Below, piece after piece: positions 6,536-14,117 of a DNA stretch of 38,543 nt; positions within the stretch are counted from its first letter, which is position 1, and the number at the start of each line of letters is the position of its first letter. Below the pieces are notes generated by a model. The model was not told the origin of the DNA. It was given only the letters and a program-made list of their open reading frames with translations, and did no database searches. This DNA comes from Chloroflexota bacterium (GTDB lineage Bacteria > Chloroflexota > Dormibacteria > CF-121), in NCBI GenBank assembly GCA_005881425.1, contig VBIC01000107.1, forward strand, positions 7,380-45,922. The letters are read 5' to 3'. The position numbers and the translations under genes are program-made.

Positions 6536-8407
6536 ATGGCCAGAGCGGCGGTAACTCGGGAGACCCGCATCCCGGATCTGGACTTCGTGCAGGAGCTGGC
6601 GCAGCAACTGCGTGTCGACGGGATCCGCATGAGCACGGCGGCCGGCTCCGGCCATCCGACCTCCAGCATGTCGGCGGCGGACCTGATGGCGGTGCTGATG
6701 GCGCGCCACCTCCGCTATGACTTCCAGGATCCCCAAAGGGCGACCAACGACCACCTGATCTTCTCCAAGGGTCACGCCTCGCCGCTGCTCTACGCGATGT
6801 TCCGGGCGGCCGGCGCGATCAGCGAGGAGGAGATGTTCACCTATCGCAAGCTGGGTTCGCGCCTGCAGGGACATCCCACACCGGCCATCCCCTGGGTGGA
6901 CGTCGCCACCGGCTCCCTGGGCCAGGGCCTGCCCATCGCCGTCGGGATCGCGCTCGCCGGCCGCAAACTCGACCGGCTCCCCTATCACGTCTGGGTGCTC
7001 TGCGGTGACAGCGAGCTGGCGGAGGGCTCGATCTGGGAGGCGATCGACAAGGCCGGCTTCTACGGACTCGCCAACCTGACCCCGATCTTCGACGTCAACC
7101 GGCTGGGCCAGCGCGGGCCGACCGAATACGAGTGGAACACCGACCTCTACCGCCGTCGCGTGGAGGCCTTCGGCTGTGACGCCCTGGTCGTCGACGGCCA
7201 CGATCTCCATGCCATCGACGAGGCATTCTCACGCGTGAGGGAGGCGTCGGAGCGCCCCACCGTGGTGATCGCGAGGACGATCAAGGGCAAGGGGTTCAGC
7301 GAGCTCGAGAACAAGGACGGCTGGCACGGCAAGGCCTTGCCCAAGGACATGGCCGACCGGGCCATCGCCGAACTGGGCGGAGTGCGGACCCTGAGGGTCG
7401 AGGTGGCGCCGCCCCAGCCGGGCTCTCCCGCGATCCAGGAGGATGGAACCTCGGTCAGCCTGCCCCGCTACGAGAAGGGAGCCAAGGTCGCCACCCGCAA
7501 GGCCTACGGGGACGCGCTCGTGGCGCTCGGCGCCAGAGCGACCGTGGTGGCCCTCGACGGAGAGGTCAGTAACTCGACCCACGCCGACCAGTTCAAGCAG
7601 GCCTATCCCGAGCGATTCTTCGAGATGTTCATCGCCGAGCAGCAGCTGGTGGCGGCTGCGGTGGGGCTGAGCGTGCGCCGCTACGTCCCGTTCGCCTCCA
7701 CCTTCGCGGCCTTCTTCAGCCGCGCCTACGACTTCATCCGGATGGCCGCCATCTCGCGGGCCAACCTCCGACTCTCCGGATCGCACGCCGGCGTCGAGAT
7801 CGGAGAGGATGGCCCATCCCAGATGGCGCTCGAGGATCTGGCCGCGATGCGGGCGGTGCAGGGCTCGACCGTGCTCTACCCCTGTGACGCGACCTCGACG
7901 GCACAGCTGGTGCAGGCCATGGCCGGCGCCGAGGGCATCGTCTATCTGCGGACCACCCGCGGCGCCTATCCCGTCCTCTACGGCGAGGGCGACAGCTTTC
8001 CGATCGGCGGTTCCAGGGTCATCCGCCAGGGCCAGGCCGACCGGGTCGCCATCATCGCGGCCGGTGTCACCGTGCACAACGCGATCGAGGCCGCGGCCCA
8101 GCTGGACCGGGAGGGAATCGCGGTCCGGGTCCTCGACTGCTACTCGGTGAAGCCGATCGACCGCCAGGCCCTGCGGGAGGCGGCGCGCGCCACCGGAGGC
8201 CGCCTGGTGGTGGTCGAGGACCATTACCCCGAGGGCGGGCTGGGGGCGGCGGTGATGGAGGCGCTGGCCGCGGAGCCGGACCCGCCTCGAGTCGTCCATC
8301 TGGCCGTCCAGGGACTGCCCGGCTCGGGCAAGCCGGCCGAGCTGATGGACGCGGCGGGGATCTCGGCCCGCCACATCGCGGCGGCGGTCCGCAAGCTCAA
8401 GGACTAG
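6536..8407 (+). CDS. tkt: Transketolase
   Basis: This 623-residue protein contains both halves of transketolase. The N-terminal ThDP-binding domain has AAGSGHPTS, FSKGHASPLLYA and the diphosphate motif GDSELAEGSIWEA with the later Asn in FDVNRLGQ. The pyrimidine-binding domain has SNSTHADQF and FIAEQQLVAAAVG. A C-terminal domain begins near residue 490. The length and the GSGHPTS region resemble the shorter mammalian-type transketolases rather than the roughly 660-residue E. coli type. It transfers two-carbon ketol units in the non-oxidative pentose phosphate pathway. Its TAG stop overlaps the stop of the convergent PsiE-like gene in a single CTAG. A single gene covers what some bacteria split into two subunits. 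Confidence 0.95.
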   Translation: MARAAVTRETRIPDLDFVQELAQQLRVDGIRMSTAAGSGHPTSSMSAADLMAVLMARHLRYDFQDPQRATNDHLIFSKGHASPLLYAMFRAAGAISEEEMFTYRKLGSRLQGHPTPAIPWVDVATGSLGQGLPIAVGIALAGRKLDRLPYHVWVLCGDSELAEGSIWEAIDKAGFYGLANLTPIFDVNRLGQRGPTEYEWNTDLYRRRVEAFGCDALVVDGHDLHAIDEAFSRVREASERPTVVIARTIKGKGFSELENKDGWHGKALPKDMADRAIAELGGVRTLRVEVAPPQPGSPAIQEDGTSVSLPRYEKGAKVATRKAYGDALVALGARATVVALDGEVSNSTHADQFKQAYPERFFEMFIAEQQLVAAAVGLSVRRYVPFASTFAAFFSRAYDFIRMAAISRANLRLSGSHAGVEIGEDGPSQMALEDLAAMRAVQGSTVLYPCDATSTAQLVQAMAGAEGIVYLRTTRGAYPVLYGEGDSFPIGGSRVIRQGQADRVAIIAAGVTVHNAIEAAAQLDREGIAVRVLDCYSVKPIDRQALREAARATGGRLVVVEDHYPEGGLGAAVMEALAAEPDPPRVVHLAVQGLPGSGKPAELMDAAGISARHIAAAVRKLKD

Positions 8408-8916
8408 GAGTCGGCGTCCTCGGCCGCCAGCGGCGCGTAGAAGCGCCGCCAGGCGATGACGGCCGCGGTCATGACGAGGACCAGTCCGGTGAGGAGGGCC
8501 AGCTCGACTCCCTGCTGCGCCCAGCTGAACCGGCCCTGCTGGGCGGCCTGGGCGGTGATGATCAGGATGCGCCGGATGCCGGCGATGATGGCCACGATCA
8601 GGAAGGGCTCGGCCGCGAGCGTGCGTGCCTGGATCGTGACCCGAACCGTGTGCAGCAGCTCCGCGATGATGAACAGGATCAAGCCGCGGTCCAGGAAGTT
8701 GACCACGATGGGCAACGGATCCTTCTGCGAGGCGACCTCCGGCAGGGAGACGATCGCGCTCCAGAGCACGAACGCTCCGGCCACCACCAGCAGGATCGCG
8801 ACCACCACGTAGATCCCATCCTCGACCGTCTCCATGGCCAGGACGATGCCGCTGTGGCCGCGCGTTCGTGGACGCTTCAATGGATAACCGCTGCGTGATT
8901 GCGACGTCCCCGCCAT
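8404..8916 (-). CDS. PsiE-like (phosphate-starvation-inducible E family) membrane protein
   Basis: The 170-residue product has four predicted membrane segments: GIYVVVAILLVVAGAFVLW, ILFIIAELLHTVRV, FLIVAIIAGIRRILIIT and LALLTGLVLVMTAAVIAW. The second helix, with AELLHTV, resembles the PsiE family, whose biochemical role is not established. I choose ATG 8916 because TATTCT lies exactly six bases upstream on the minus strand (8928-8923), matching other genes here; the first 27 residues would then be a basic cytoplasmic tail. A downstream ATG at 8835 is the alternative. It is divergent from the MetE-like pair. Confidence 0.75.
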   Translation of the reverse strand: MAGTSQSRSGYPLKRPRTRGHSGIVLAMETVEDGIYVVVAILLVVAGAFVLWSAIVSLPEVASQKDPLPIVVNFLDRGLILFIIAELLHTVRVTIQARTLAAEPFLIVAIIAGIRRILIITAQAAQQGRFSWAQQGVELALLTGLVLVMTAAVIAWRRFYAPLAAEDADS

Positions 8917-8928
8917 CGCACCAGAATA
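8917..8928 (-). promoter_or_regulatory. -10 hexamer of a predicted leaderless PsiE-like transcript
   Basis: On the minus strand TATTCT (8928-8923) is followed by six bases and then ATG 8916. No Shine-Dalgarno sequence lies between, so transcription should begin at or next to the start codon. Confidence 0.6.
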
Positions 8929-8980
8929 GCGTGTGCCTCCCGGGCGGCCGGAACCGACGTCCACGTGTGACCCCGTCCGC

Positions 8981-8995
8981 TAGACTGGCGCCATC
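8981..8995 (+). promoter_or_regulatory. -10 hexamer followed by ATC start (leaderless)
   Basis: TAGACT (8981-8986) is followed by six bases and then ATC 8993. The TAG is an in-frame stop for the downstream gene, so its frame cannot extend further upstream. No ATG, GTG or TTG occurs in frame until GTG 9041. Confidence 0.55.
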
Positions 8996-9946
8996 GACAT
9001 CCTCGCCTTTCAACCAGGTATCTTTCCGCGCTCGGAGCGGGTGGTCGCGGCCACCCGCGGGCTCGATCGCGGCCGGGTCACGGCGGCGTCGGTCGATGAG
9101 GCGTTCGCCCAGGACCTGCGGGACTTCGTGCGGGTGCAGCAGGATGCACAGCTCGACTACTTTTCGGACGGCCTGCTTCGCTGGCAGGACATCTTCCGGC
9201 CACTGGTGGAGGCCGCGCCTGGACTGGCCGCGCACAGGCTGGTCCGCTGGTTCGACAACAACGCCTTCTTCCGCGCTCCCCAGCCGCGCGGATCGCTGAC
9301 CGCGATCGCCGCGCCCGACGCGATCGTTCCCGATGGGATCGTGCCCCGGCCGCGCGTCGCCACGCTCCCGTCTCCCTACCTGTTCTCCCGGGCGGCGGTG
9401 GGCGTCAAGGACCGTAACGCCTTCATGCTGGAGCTGGCCCAATCCGTGCTCCGGCCGGCCGTGGAGCGGCTCTTCCAGGAGGGCTGCGAGCTGGTCCAGC
9501 TGCAGGAGCCGTGGCTCCCCTATTTCGGCATCGCGGACGGTGATTGGGCGCCTTTTAAGGAGGCCCTGGCCGCCACGCGCGGCGACGCCGGAGCGCGAAT
9601 CGTGCTCTCCCTTTACTTCGGCGACGCCGGCCCCCACCTGCCGCGGCTCAAGCGCCTGCCGGTTGATGCCCTGGGCATCGACCTGGTCGAGACCGACGTC
9701 GCCGAGCTCGGGTCAGGCTGGGAGATGGGACTGGTCGCCGGCTGCCTCAACGGCAGGAGCTCGCTGCTGGAGTCCCTGGACGAGACCGTGGACCTGATCC
9801 GTCACCTGGCGGCCTCGGTCCGGCCCACCACGCTGTACGTGTCCTCGAACAGCGACCTCGAGCTGCTGCCCACGGCCGTGGCCGAGAAGAAGGTGCTCCT
9901 GCTGGGTGAGGCCGCCCGCCGGGCTAAGGAGCGGGTGGCGGCATGA
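8993..9946 (+). CDS. MetE-like (COG0620) TIM-barrel protein without zinc ligands; probable ATC start
   Basis: The product resembles the C-terminal barrel of cobalamin-independent methionine synthase: LPSPYLFSRAAVG, LVQLQEPWLPYFG, GIDLVETDVAEL, GCLNGRSS and YVSSNSDLELLP. The positions that hold His-x-Cys and the last Cys in active MetE read LSLYFGD and SSNSDLE, so the zinc site appears lost. Family-like N-terminal sequence (DILAFQPGIFPRSERVV) begins at 8993, upstream of GTG 9041, and the only initiator available is ATC. From ATC 8993 it is 317 residues. Its stop overlaps the next gene's ATG (ATGA), so the two are coupled and probably form a complex. It could be a substrate-binding or methyl-donor partner; this is inference. 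Confidence 0.8.
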   Translation: MDILAFQPGIFPRSERVVAATRGLDRGRVTAASVDEAFAQDLRDFVRVQQDAQLDYFSDGLLRWQDIFRPLVEAAPGLAAHRLVRWFDNNAFFRAPQPRGSLTAIAAPDAIVPDGIVPRPRVATLPSPYLFSRAAVGVKDRNAFMLELAQSVLRPAVERLFQEGCELVQLQEPWLPYFGIADGDWAPFKEALAATRGDAGARIVLSLYFGDAGPHLPRLKRLPVDALGIDLVETDVAELGSGWEMGLVAGCLNGRSSLLESLDETVDLIRHLAASVRPTTLYVSSNSDLELLPTAVAEKKVLLLGEAARRAKERVAA

Positions 9947-11103
9947 AAGCTCTGCTCACGCACGAGGTCGGCTCCCTGGACAAGCCCGGTTGGCGGGTCA
10001 AGGCCTTCGCCGGCAAGCCGCTGGCTGAGGCCGACTACGAGGAGGCGCGCCATTGGGGCGAGCGCCTCCAGGTCCCCGACTATCCGAAGCTGGTCGAGCT
10101 GCTCCGGCAGAGCCCGCTGAACCGAGAACAGAAGCATGAGGTGCAGCGCTGGTCGAGCCGGTATGCGGTCCGGCTCCTCGAATCGGCCGGGCTCGACGTC
10201 GTCTACGACGGCGAGCAGCAGCGCACCGAGATGTACGACTGGACGGTGAAGCACTCGCTCGGCTTCGAAGCCAGGGGCAGCGTGCGGGCCTTCGACAACA
10301 AGTACTACACCAAGGCAGCCGTCACCGGTCCGCCCGGGCTGCGCGCACCTTTCCACAACGACGAGTTCCAGTACGTCAAGTCGGTCGCCGGCGCGGAGCT
10401 GAAAGTGCCCGCCACCGGCGCCTACACGATTGCCGACTGGTCCTTCGACGAGCGCTACGGCAAGCCCACCGACCTGCGCCGTGCCGCGGCGGAGCGGCGC
10501 GCGGAGCGAAAGGCCGGCCGGCGAGCCTTCGTGCTGGACGTGGCGCGCAAGATCATCCGGCCCAACATCGAGGCCCTGCTCGATCTCGGCGCGGGCTGGA
10601 TCCAGGTCGACGAGCCCGGCGCCTCGACCGAGCCCGACGAGCTGAGCCTGTTCGCGGAAAGCTTCAACGCCACGGTCGAGGGCCTGCCGGCCACCTTCTC
10701 GACCCACCTGTGCTTCAGCGATTACCGGCTGTTCTTCCCGGCCATCGAAGCCATGTCCGCCTGCCGCCAGTTCGCGGTCGGCTTCGCCAACTACGACAGC
10801 CGGGAGCTGGGAACCAGCCCCGCGAACCGTCCCGGGTACCAGGTCATCGCAAAATTCCGGGACCTGCCCTACGCGCCGATCCTGGGCCTGGGCGTTCTCG
10901 ACATCCACACCGACTTCATCGAGCCGCCGGAGCTGGTCCGTGACCGGATCCTTTACGCGGTGGACGTCTTCGACGATCCCAACCGGATCCACGTGACGCC
11001 GGACTGCGGCCTGCGCACACGCTCCTGGGAGGTCGCCTACACCAAGCTGCGCAACATGGTGGCAGGCGTCCAGCTGGCCAAGAAGGAACTGCGCCTGAAC
11101 TGA
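9943..11103 (+). CDS. MetE-like methionine synthase II family protein (zinc site present)
   Basis: The 386-residue protein starts LLTHEVGSLDKPGWRVKAF, typical of short MetE/YxjG-like proteins. It carries zinc-ligand motifs: His-x-Cys in FSTHLCFSDY and a distal Cys in HVTPDCGLRTRSWE. The central IQVDEPG motif also matches the homocysteine barrel of MetE. It lacks the N-terminal folate-binding barrel of full-length MetE (about 750 residues), so the methyl donor may not be methyl-tetrahydrofolate. Short core-MetE-like proteins are known to act as folate-independent methionine synthases in some bacteria, sometimes with a partner protein. Coupling to the zinc-less paralogue upstream supports a two-component enzyme. 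The exact reaction is unproven. Confidence 0.87.
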   Translation: MKALLTHEVGSLDKPGWRVKAFAGKPLAEADYEEARHWGERLQVPDYPKLVELLRQSPLNREQKHEVQRWSSRYAVRLLESAGLDVVYDGEQQRTEMYDWTVKHSLGFEARGSVRAFDNKYYTKAAVTGPPGLRAPFHNDEFQYVKSVAGAELKVPATGAYTIADWSFDERYGKPTDLRRAAAERRAERKAGRRAFVLDVARKIIRPNIEALLDLGAGWIQVDEPGASTEPDELSLFAESFNATVEGLPATFSTHLCFSDYRLFFPAIEAMSACRQFAVGFANYDSRELGTSPANRPGYQVIAKFRDLPYAPILGLGVLDIHTDFIEPPELVRDRILYAVDVFDDPNRIHVTPDCGLRTRSWEVAYTKLRNMVAGVQLAKKELRLN

Positions 11104-11131
11104 GGCCGCGGGCGGCGCTGATGTCCCCGCG

Positions 11132-11845
11132 TCAGTAGGGGAGATCGTCCTCGGACATGCCGAAGTGGTGGCCGATCTCGTGGGCCATGGTCTCGTCGAC
11201 CTGCTCGGCGAGCTCCCCGAGATCGCCGCTGACGTTCTCGTGGTTGCGCTGGTAGAGGACGATCCGCTCGGGCAGGCCGTGCTCGAGCGCGGTCCCGCCC
11301 TCGTAGAGGCCCAGCAGGTCGGGGTCCTCGCCCTCTCGAACCGAGTCCAGGGTGGGCAGGTCGTCGACCACGATCATGGTGTTCCCCAGCCGCTCCTGGA
11401 AGGGCCCAGGTATCCGGGCCAGGGCGGCGTCCGCCAGCGCCCCGAACCGCTTGCGGCTGACGCGGTAAGGCCGGACGTAATGATCGGGGTCGAGCGCGGC
11501 GGCGCGGCTGAGGGCCTCGTCGGCGCTGCGGTCCTGGAGCCAGACGCGAACCCGTCCCATCAGGTTCCAGGAGGCGGCATCCTCCGCCTGGCCGAGCGCC
11601 TGCTCGATCGCCGCCGCTGCCTCCCGCATCCGGCCGGCCCGGAACAGGAGCCGCGCCGCCAGCTGTAACCAGGCCGTTTCAGGAGGTCCGCCCATCTCCT
11701 CCAGCAGCCCGAGGGCCTGCGGAAAATGGCCGGAAACGGCCGCGATCGCGGCCTGTGGGCGGCCCGCCCGGGCCTGGGCCAGCGCCGCCTCCACCTCCCG
11801 CCGAAGGGCCGGGCCGCCTCCCCGCAGCCGGCCTAGCCAGCGCAT
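11132..11845 (-). CDS. Zincin-like metallopeptidase with TPR-like N-terminal part
   Basis: The C-terminal 90 residues match the small zincin family (DUF1025 type): IVLYQRNHEN, then MAHEIGHHFGMSEDDL, with the HExxH metal motif near residue 225. The N-terminal 130 residues are Ala/Leu-rich helical repeats, TPR-like (ALAQARAGRPQAA, AGRMREAAAAIEQAL, DEALSRAAALDPDHY), which could recruit a partner. Stand-alone members are about 120 residues, so this is an extended form of 237 residues. It is divergent from the DUF1444-like gene, with 59 bases between the starts. The substrate is unknown. Confidence 0.85.
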   Translation of the reverse strand: MRWLGRLRGGGPALRREVEAALAQARAGRPQAAIAAVSGHFPQALGLLEEMGGPPETAWLQLAARLLFRAGRMREAAAAIEQALGQAEDAASWNLMGRVRVWLQDRSADEALSRAAALDPDHYVRPYRVSRKRFGALADAALARIPGPFQERLGNTMIVVDDLPTLDSVREGEDPDLLGLYEGGTALEHGLPERIVLYQRNHENVSGDLGELAEQVDETMAHEIGHHFGMSEDDLPY

Positions 11846-11904
11846 GGTCCGGCCCAGCCTTGAGGCTGCAAGCCTGAAATCAGCCTCCCGTTACACCGGC
11901 ATCG

Positions 11905-12711
11905 ATGGGCCAGCAGGCGACGATGAACGCGCACGACTTCGAGAGCCACGTCCTCAAGCGGCTCACCGCGCTGCGTCCGGGGTGGAGCGTGAAGAGGGGA
12001 CCCGAGCCCTTTCAGCTCACCATCCAGCGTGGACGCGACGGCGATCTTCGCTTCAACCTCGACACCTTCTACCAGCAGTACCGGGAGCAGCCGCAGGCCC
12101 TCGACCGTCTCTTCGCGGCGCGCCTGCGCCGCCTCGACCAGGAGTCTGACGCCGAGGCCGACTTCGGCGCTCCCCTCATCCTTCCGGTGATCCGGCCGGC
12201 CAGCTTCCTCGAGTCGGCGGGCGGACCGGTCGTCTACCGCCGCATCCTGGACGAGATCGTCGTCGCCTACGCGGCGCATTACCAGCAGGGGATGCGCTAC
12301 CTGCTGCCCCAGGACCTCAGCGCCTGGGGTGTGGGACGCGACCACGTCGAGGTGATCGCGCTGACCAACCTGGCGCTCATGTTTCGGGCCGGGATGAAAT
12401 TCACCGGGCTGGAAACCGAGAACGGTACGCGCCCCCAGATGCTGATGCTGAGCTATGTCGACGCCCGCCCCTATGGCGGCGCCCTGATGCTCCTTCCCGA
12501 GGTCTGGGCCTGGCTGGAGGAGATGCTCGAGGACGTGCCGGTCGTGGGGGTTCCGGAGCGGGGATCGCTGATCGCCGCCGGCGAGCGGTCCCAGCTGATC
12601 GGGCGTCTGCGCCACGACGTCGAGGAGCGCCACCAGGTGGCAGCCTACCCGGTCTCGAAGCGCCTGTTCGCCGTGGTCGACGGCCGCATCCGCGTCTACT
12701 CCGGCCGCTGA
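11905..12711 (+). CDS. DUF1444 (YtpQ/UPF0354)-like protein
   Basis: The 268-residue soluble protein has the layout of DUF1444 proteins: an N-terminal region on which the family is named, then LPVIRPASFLE, VAYAAHYQQGMRYLLPQDL and a C-terminal YPVSKRLFAVVDG. No catalytic motif is evident and the function is unknown. ATG 11905 lies seven bases after TACACC (11892-11897), compatible with a leaderless start; a second ATG is at 11923. Its 3' end overlaps the convergent rhomboid-SDR gene by 16 bases. Confidence 0.7.
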   Translation: MGQQATMNAHDFESHVLKRLTALRPGWSVKRGPEPFQLTIQRGRDGDLRFNLDTFYQQYREQPQALDRLFAARLRRLDQESDAEADFGAPLILPVIRPASFLESAGGPVVYRRILDEIVVAYAAHYQQGMRYLLPQDLSAWGVGRDHVEVIALTNLALMFRAGMKFTGLETENGTRPQMLMLSYVDARPYGGALMLLPEVWAWLEEMLEDVPVVGVPERGSLIAAGERSQLIGRLRHDVEERHQVAAYPVSKRLFAVVDGRIRVYSGR

Positions 12712-14117
12712 CGGTAGCGCGGGGCCAGCTCCGGCACGTTGCCCAGCTGGAGCAGCCGGCGGCTCTGCTCCTGGAAGGCCAGGACGGCGGCAGGCTCGCT
12801 CAGCCCGGGGATGCAGATCACCTCACCGGCCTCGAGCGCTCGCAGTGACGCCGCCACCACGTCGGCCGGCTCCATCCGCGGACCCAGCCGGCTGGGATCG
12901 ACGCCCAGCCGATCGTGGAACTCCGTCTTGACGATGCCGGGGCAGCAGACCTGGATCCGAACCCCGCTCTCGCGCACCTCGCCGGCGAGTGTCTCGCTGA
13001 AGGCCACCAGGTAGGCCTTGGCCCCGGCGTAGACGGCTCGCGCGGGCATGGGATCGGCCGGAAGGGAGCCGGCGAAGGCCAGCAACGAGGCGACGTTCAC
13101 GATCGATCCCCGACCTCGCTCCACCATAGCGGGCAACGCCGCCCGCGCCAGGAGCGTCGAGGCCAGCACATGCAGGTCGATCAGCTCGCGGGCGCGTTCC
13201 TCGGGCAGGCGGACGAAAGGCATGTAGCCGCCGAAGCCGGCGCTGTTGACGAGCAGGTCGACAGGCCGTGCCCGCAGGCGGGCGGCGACCGCCGCCAGGG
13301 CGGTGCGGTCGGTCAGGTCGGCTGCCATCACCTCGACTGACGAGCCCGTTTCCTGCTCGAGCCGCCGGGCCAGCTCCTCCAGCCGCTCGCGCCAGCGCGC
13401 CACCACTACCAGGTCGTACCGCTCGCGAGCGAGACGCTCCGCGTAGGCCTGGCCGATGCCCGACGAGGCGCCCGTCACCAGCCCACTGAGCTCCTTGAGC
13501 AGCCAGGCCAGGATGAGCCCGCTGACGAAGCCGCCAACGTGAGCGAAGAAGGCGACTCCGCCGCCGCCCTCGGGGACGCCCAGCGAGAGGTAGGCGTTGA
13601 GCGCCTGGAGCGCGATCCAGTAGCCGATGAAGACCATCGCGGAGAGGCGGACCAGGAAGAACGGCACGATGAAGGTCAGCACTCGCGCCCTGGGGTAGAA
13701 GAGGACGTAGGCGGCGAGGACGCCGGAGATGGCGCCGCTGGCGCCCAGCGTGGGCACCTGTGAGCTGGGGTCGGCCGCGACCTGGAGCAGGCTGCCGGCG
13801 ACGCCCGCCACCAGGTAGAGCAGGATGTATTTCAGCTCTCCCAGCCGGTCCTCCACGTTGTTGCCGAAGATCCAGAGGAAGAGCATGTTGCCCCCCACAT
13901 GGAGCAGGCTGGCGTGCAGGAAGAGCGAGGAGAGCAGGGTTCCGAGATGGCGGCCGGCGGCGATGTCGGCGGGAATCAGGGCGTAGCGGCGGACGATCGC
14001 CGCGTCCATCACCGGGCTCTGAGCCACGTAGAAATAGATCGCCAGGTTGAGGATGATCAGCCCGTAGGTCAGCAGCGCCGGCCGCCGGGTCGGGTTCTCG
14101 TCCTTGAGCGGGATCAC
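12696..14117 (-). CDS. Rhomboid intramembrane protease fused to a short-chain dehydrogenase
   Basis: One uninterrupted frame of 473 residues encodes two complete domains. Residues 1-209 are a rhomboid protease: it starts IPLKDENPTRRPALLTYG, has HVGGNMLFLWIFGNNVEDRLG, the catalytic serine in TLGASGAISG (Ser127) and the catalytic His in FFAHVGGF (His193). Residues from about 210 are an SDR: VTGASSGIG (about 214-222), NSAGFGG, VNVASLLAF and the YAGAK catalytic pair. The last rhomboid helix (LILAWLLKE) runs straight into the first SDR strand (LSGLVTG) with no linker and no internal start that would keep that strand. It starts GTG 14117, overlapping the aldolase stop by GTGA. This topology would tether an NAD(P)-dependent oxidoreductase to the inner face of the membrane. 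The fusion is seen in sequence; its meaning is unknown. Confidence 0.88.
   Translation of the reverse strand: MIPLKDENPTRRPALLTYGLIILNLAIYFYVAQSPVMDAAIVRRYALIPADIAAGRHLGTLLSSLFLHASLLHVGGNMLFLWIFGNNVEDRLGELKYILLYLVAGVAGSLLQVAADPSSQVPTLGASGAISGVLAAYVLFYPRARVLTFIVPFFLVRLSAMVFIGYWIALQALNAYLSLGVPEGGGGVAFFAHVGGFVSGLILAWLLKELSGLVTGASSGIGQAYAERLARERYDLVVVARWRERLEELARRLEQETGSSVEVMAADLTDRTALAAVAARLRARPVDLLVNSAGFGGYMPFVRLPEERARELIDLHVLASTLLARAALPAMVERGRGSIVNVASLLAFAGSLPADPMPARAVYAGAKAYLVAFSETLAGEVRESGVRIQVCCPGIVKTEFHDRLGVDPSRLGPRMEPADVVAASLRALEAGEVICIPGLSEPAAVLAFQEQSRRLLQLGNVPELAPRYRQRPE

Noticed and set aside
7229-9637. 802-codon open frame on the minus strand
   Set aside because: It runs antisense to transketolase and the MetE-like gene. 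Its composition (His, Asp, Gly and Arg rich, no motif) is that of a shadow frame in GC-rich DNA.
13440-13510. Reading the SDR as a separate gene
   Set aside because: No start codon permits a complete first beta-strand; an internal GTG would remove it. The frame is continuous.
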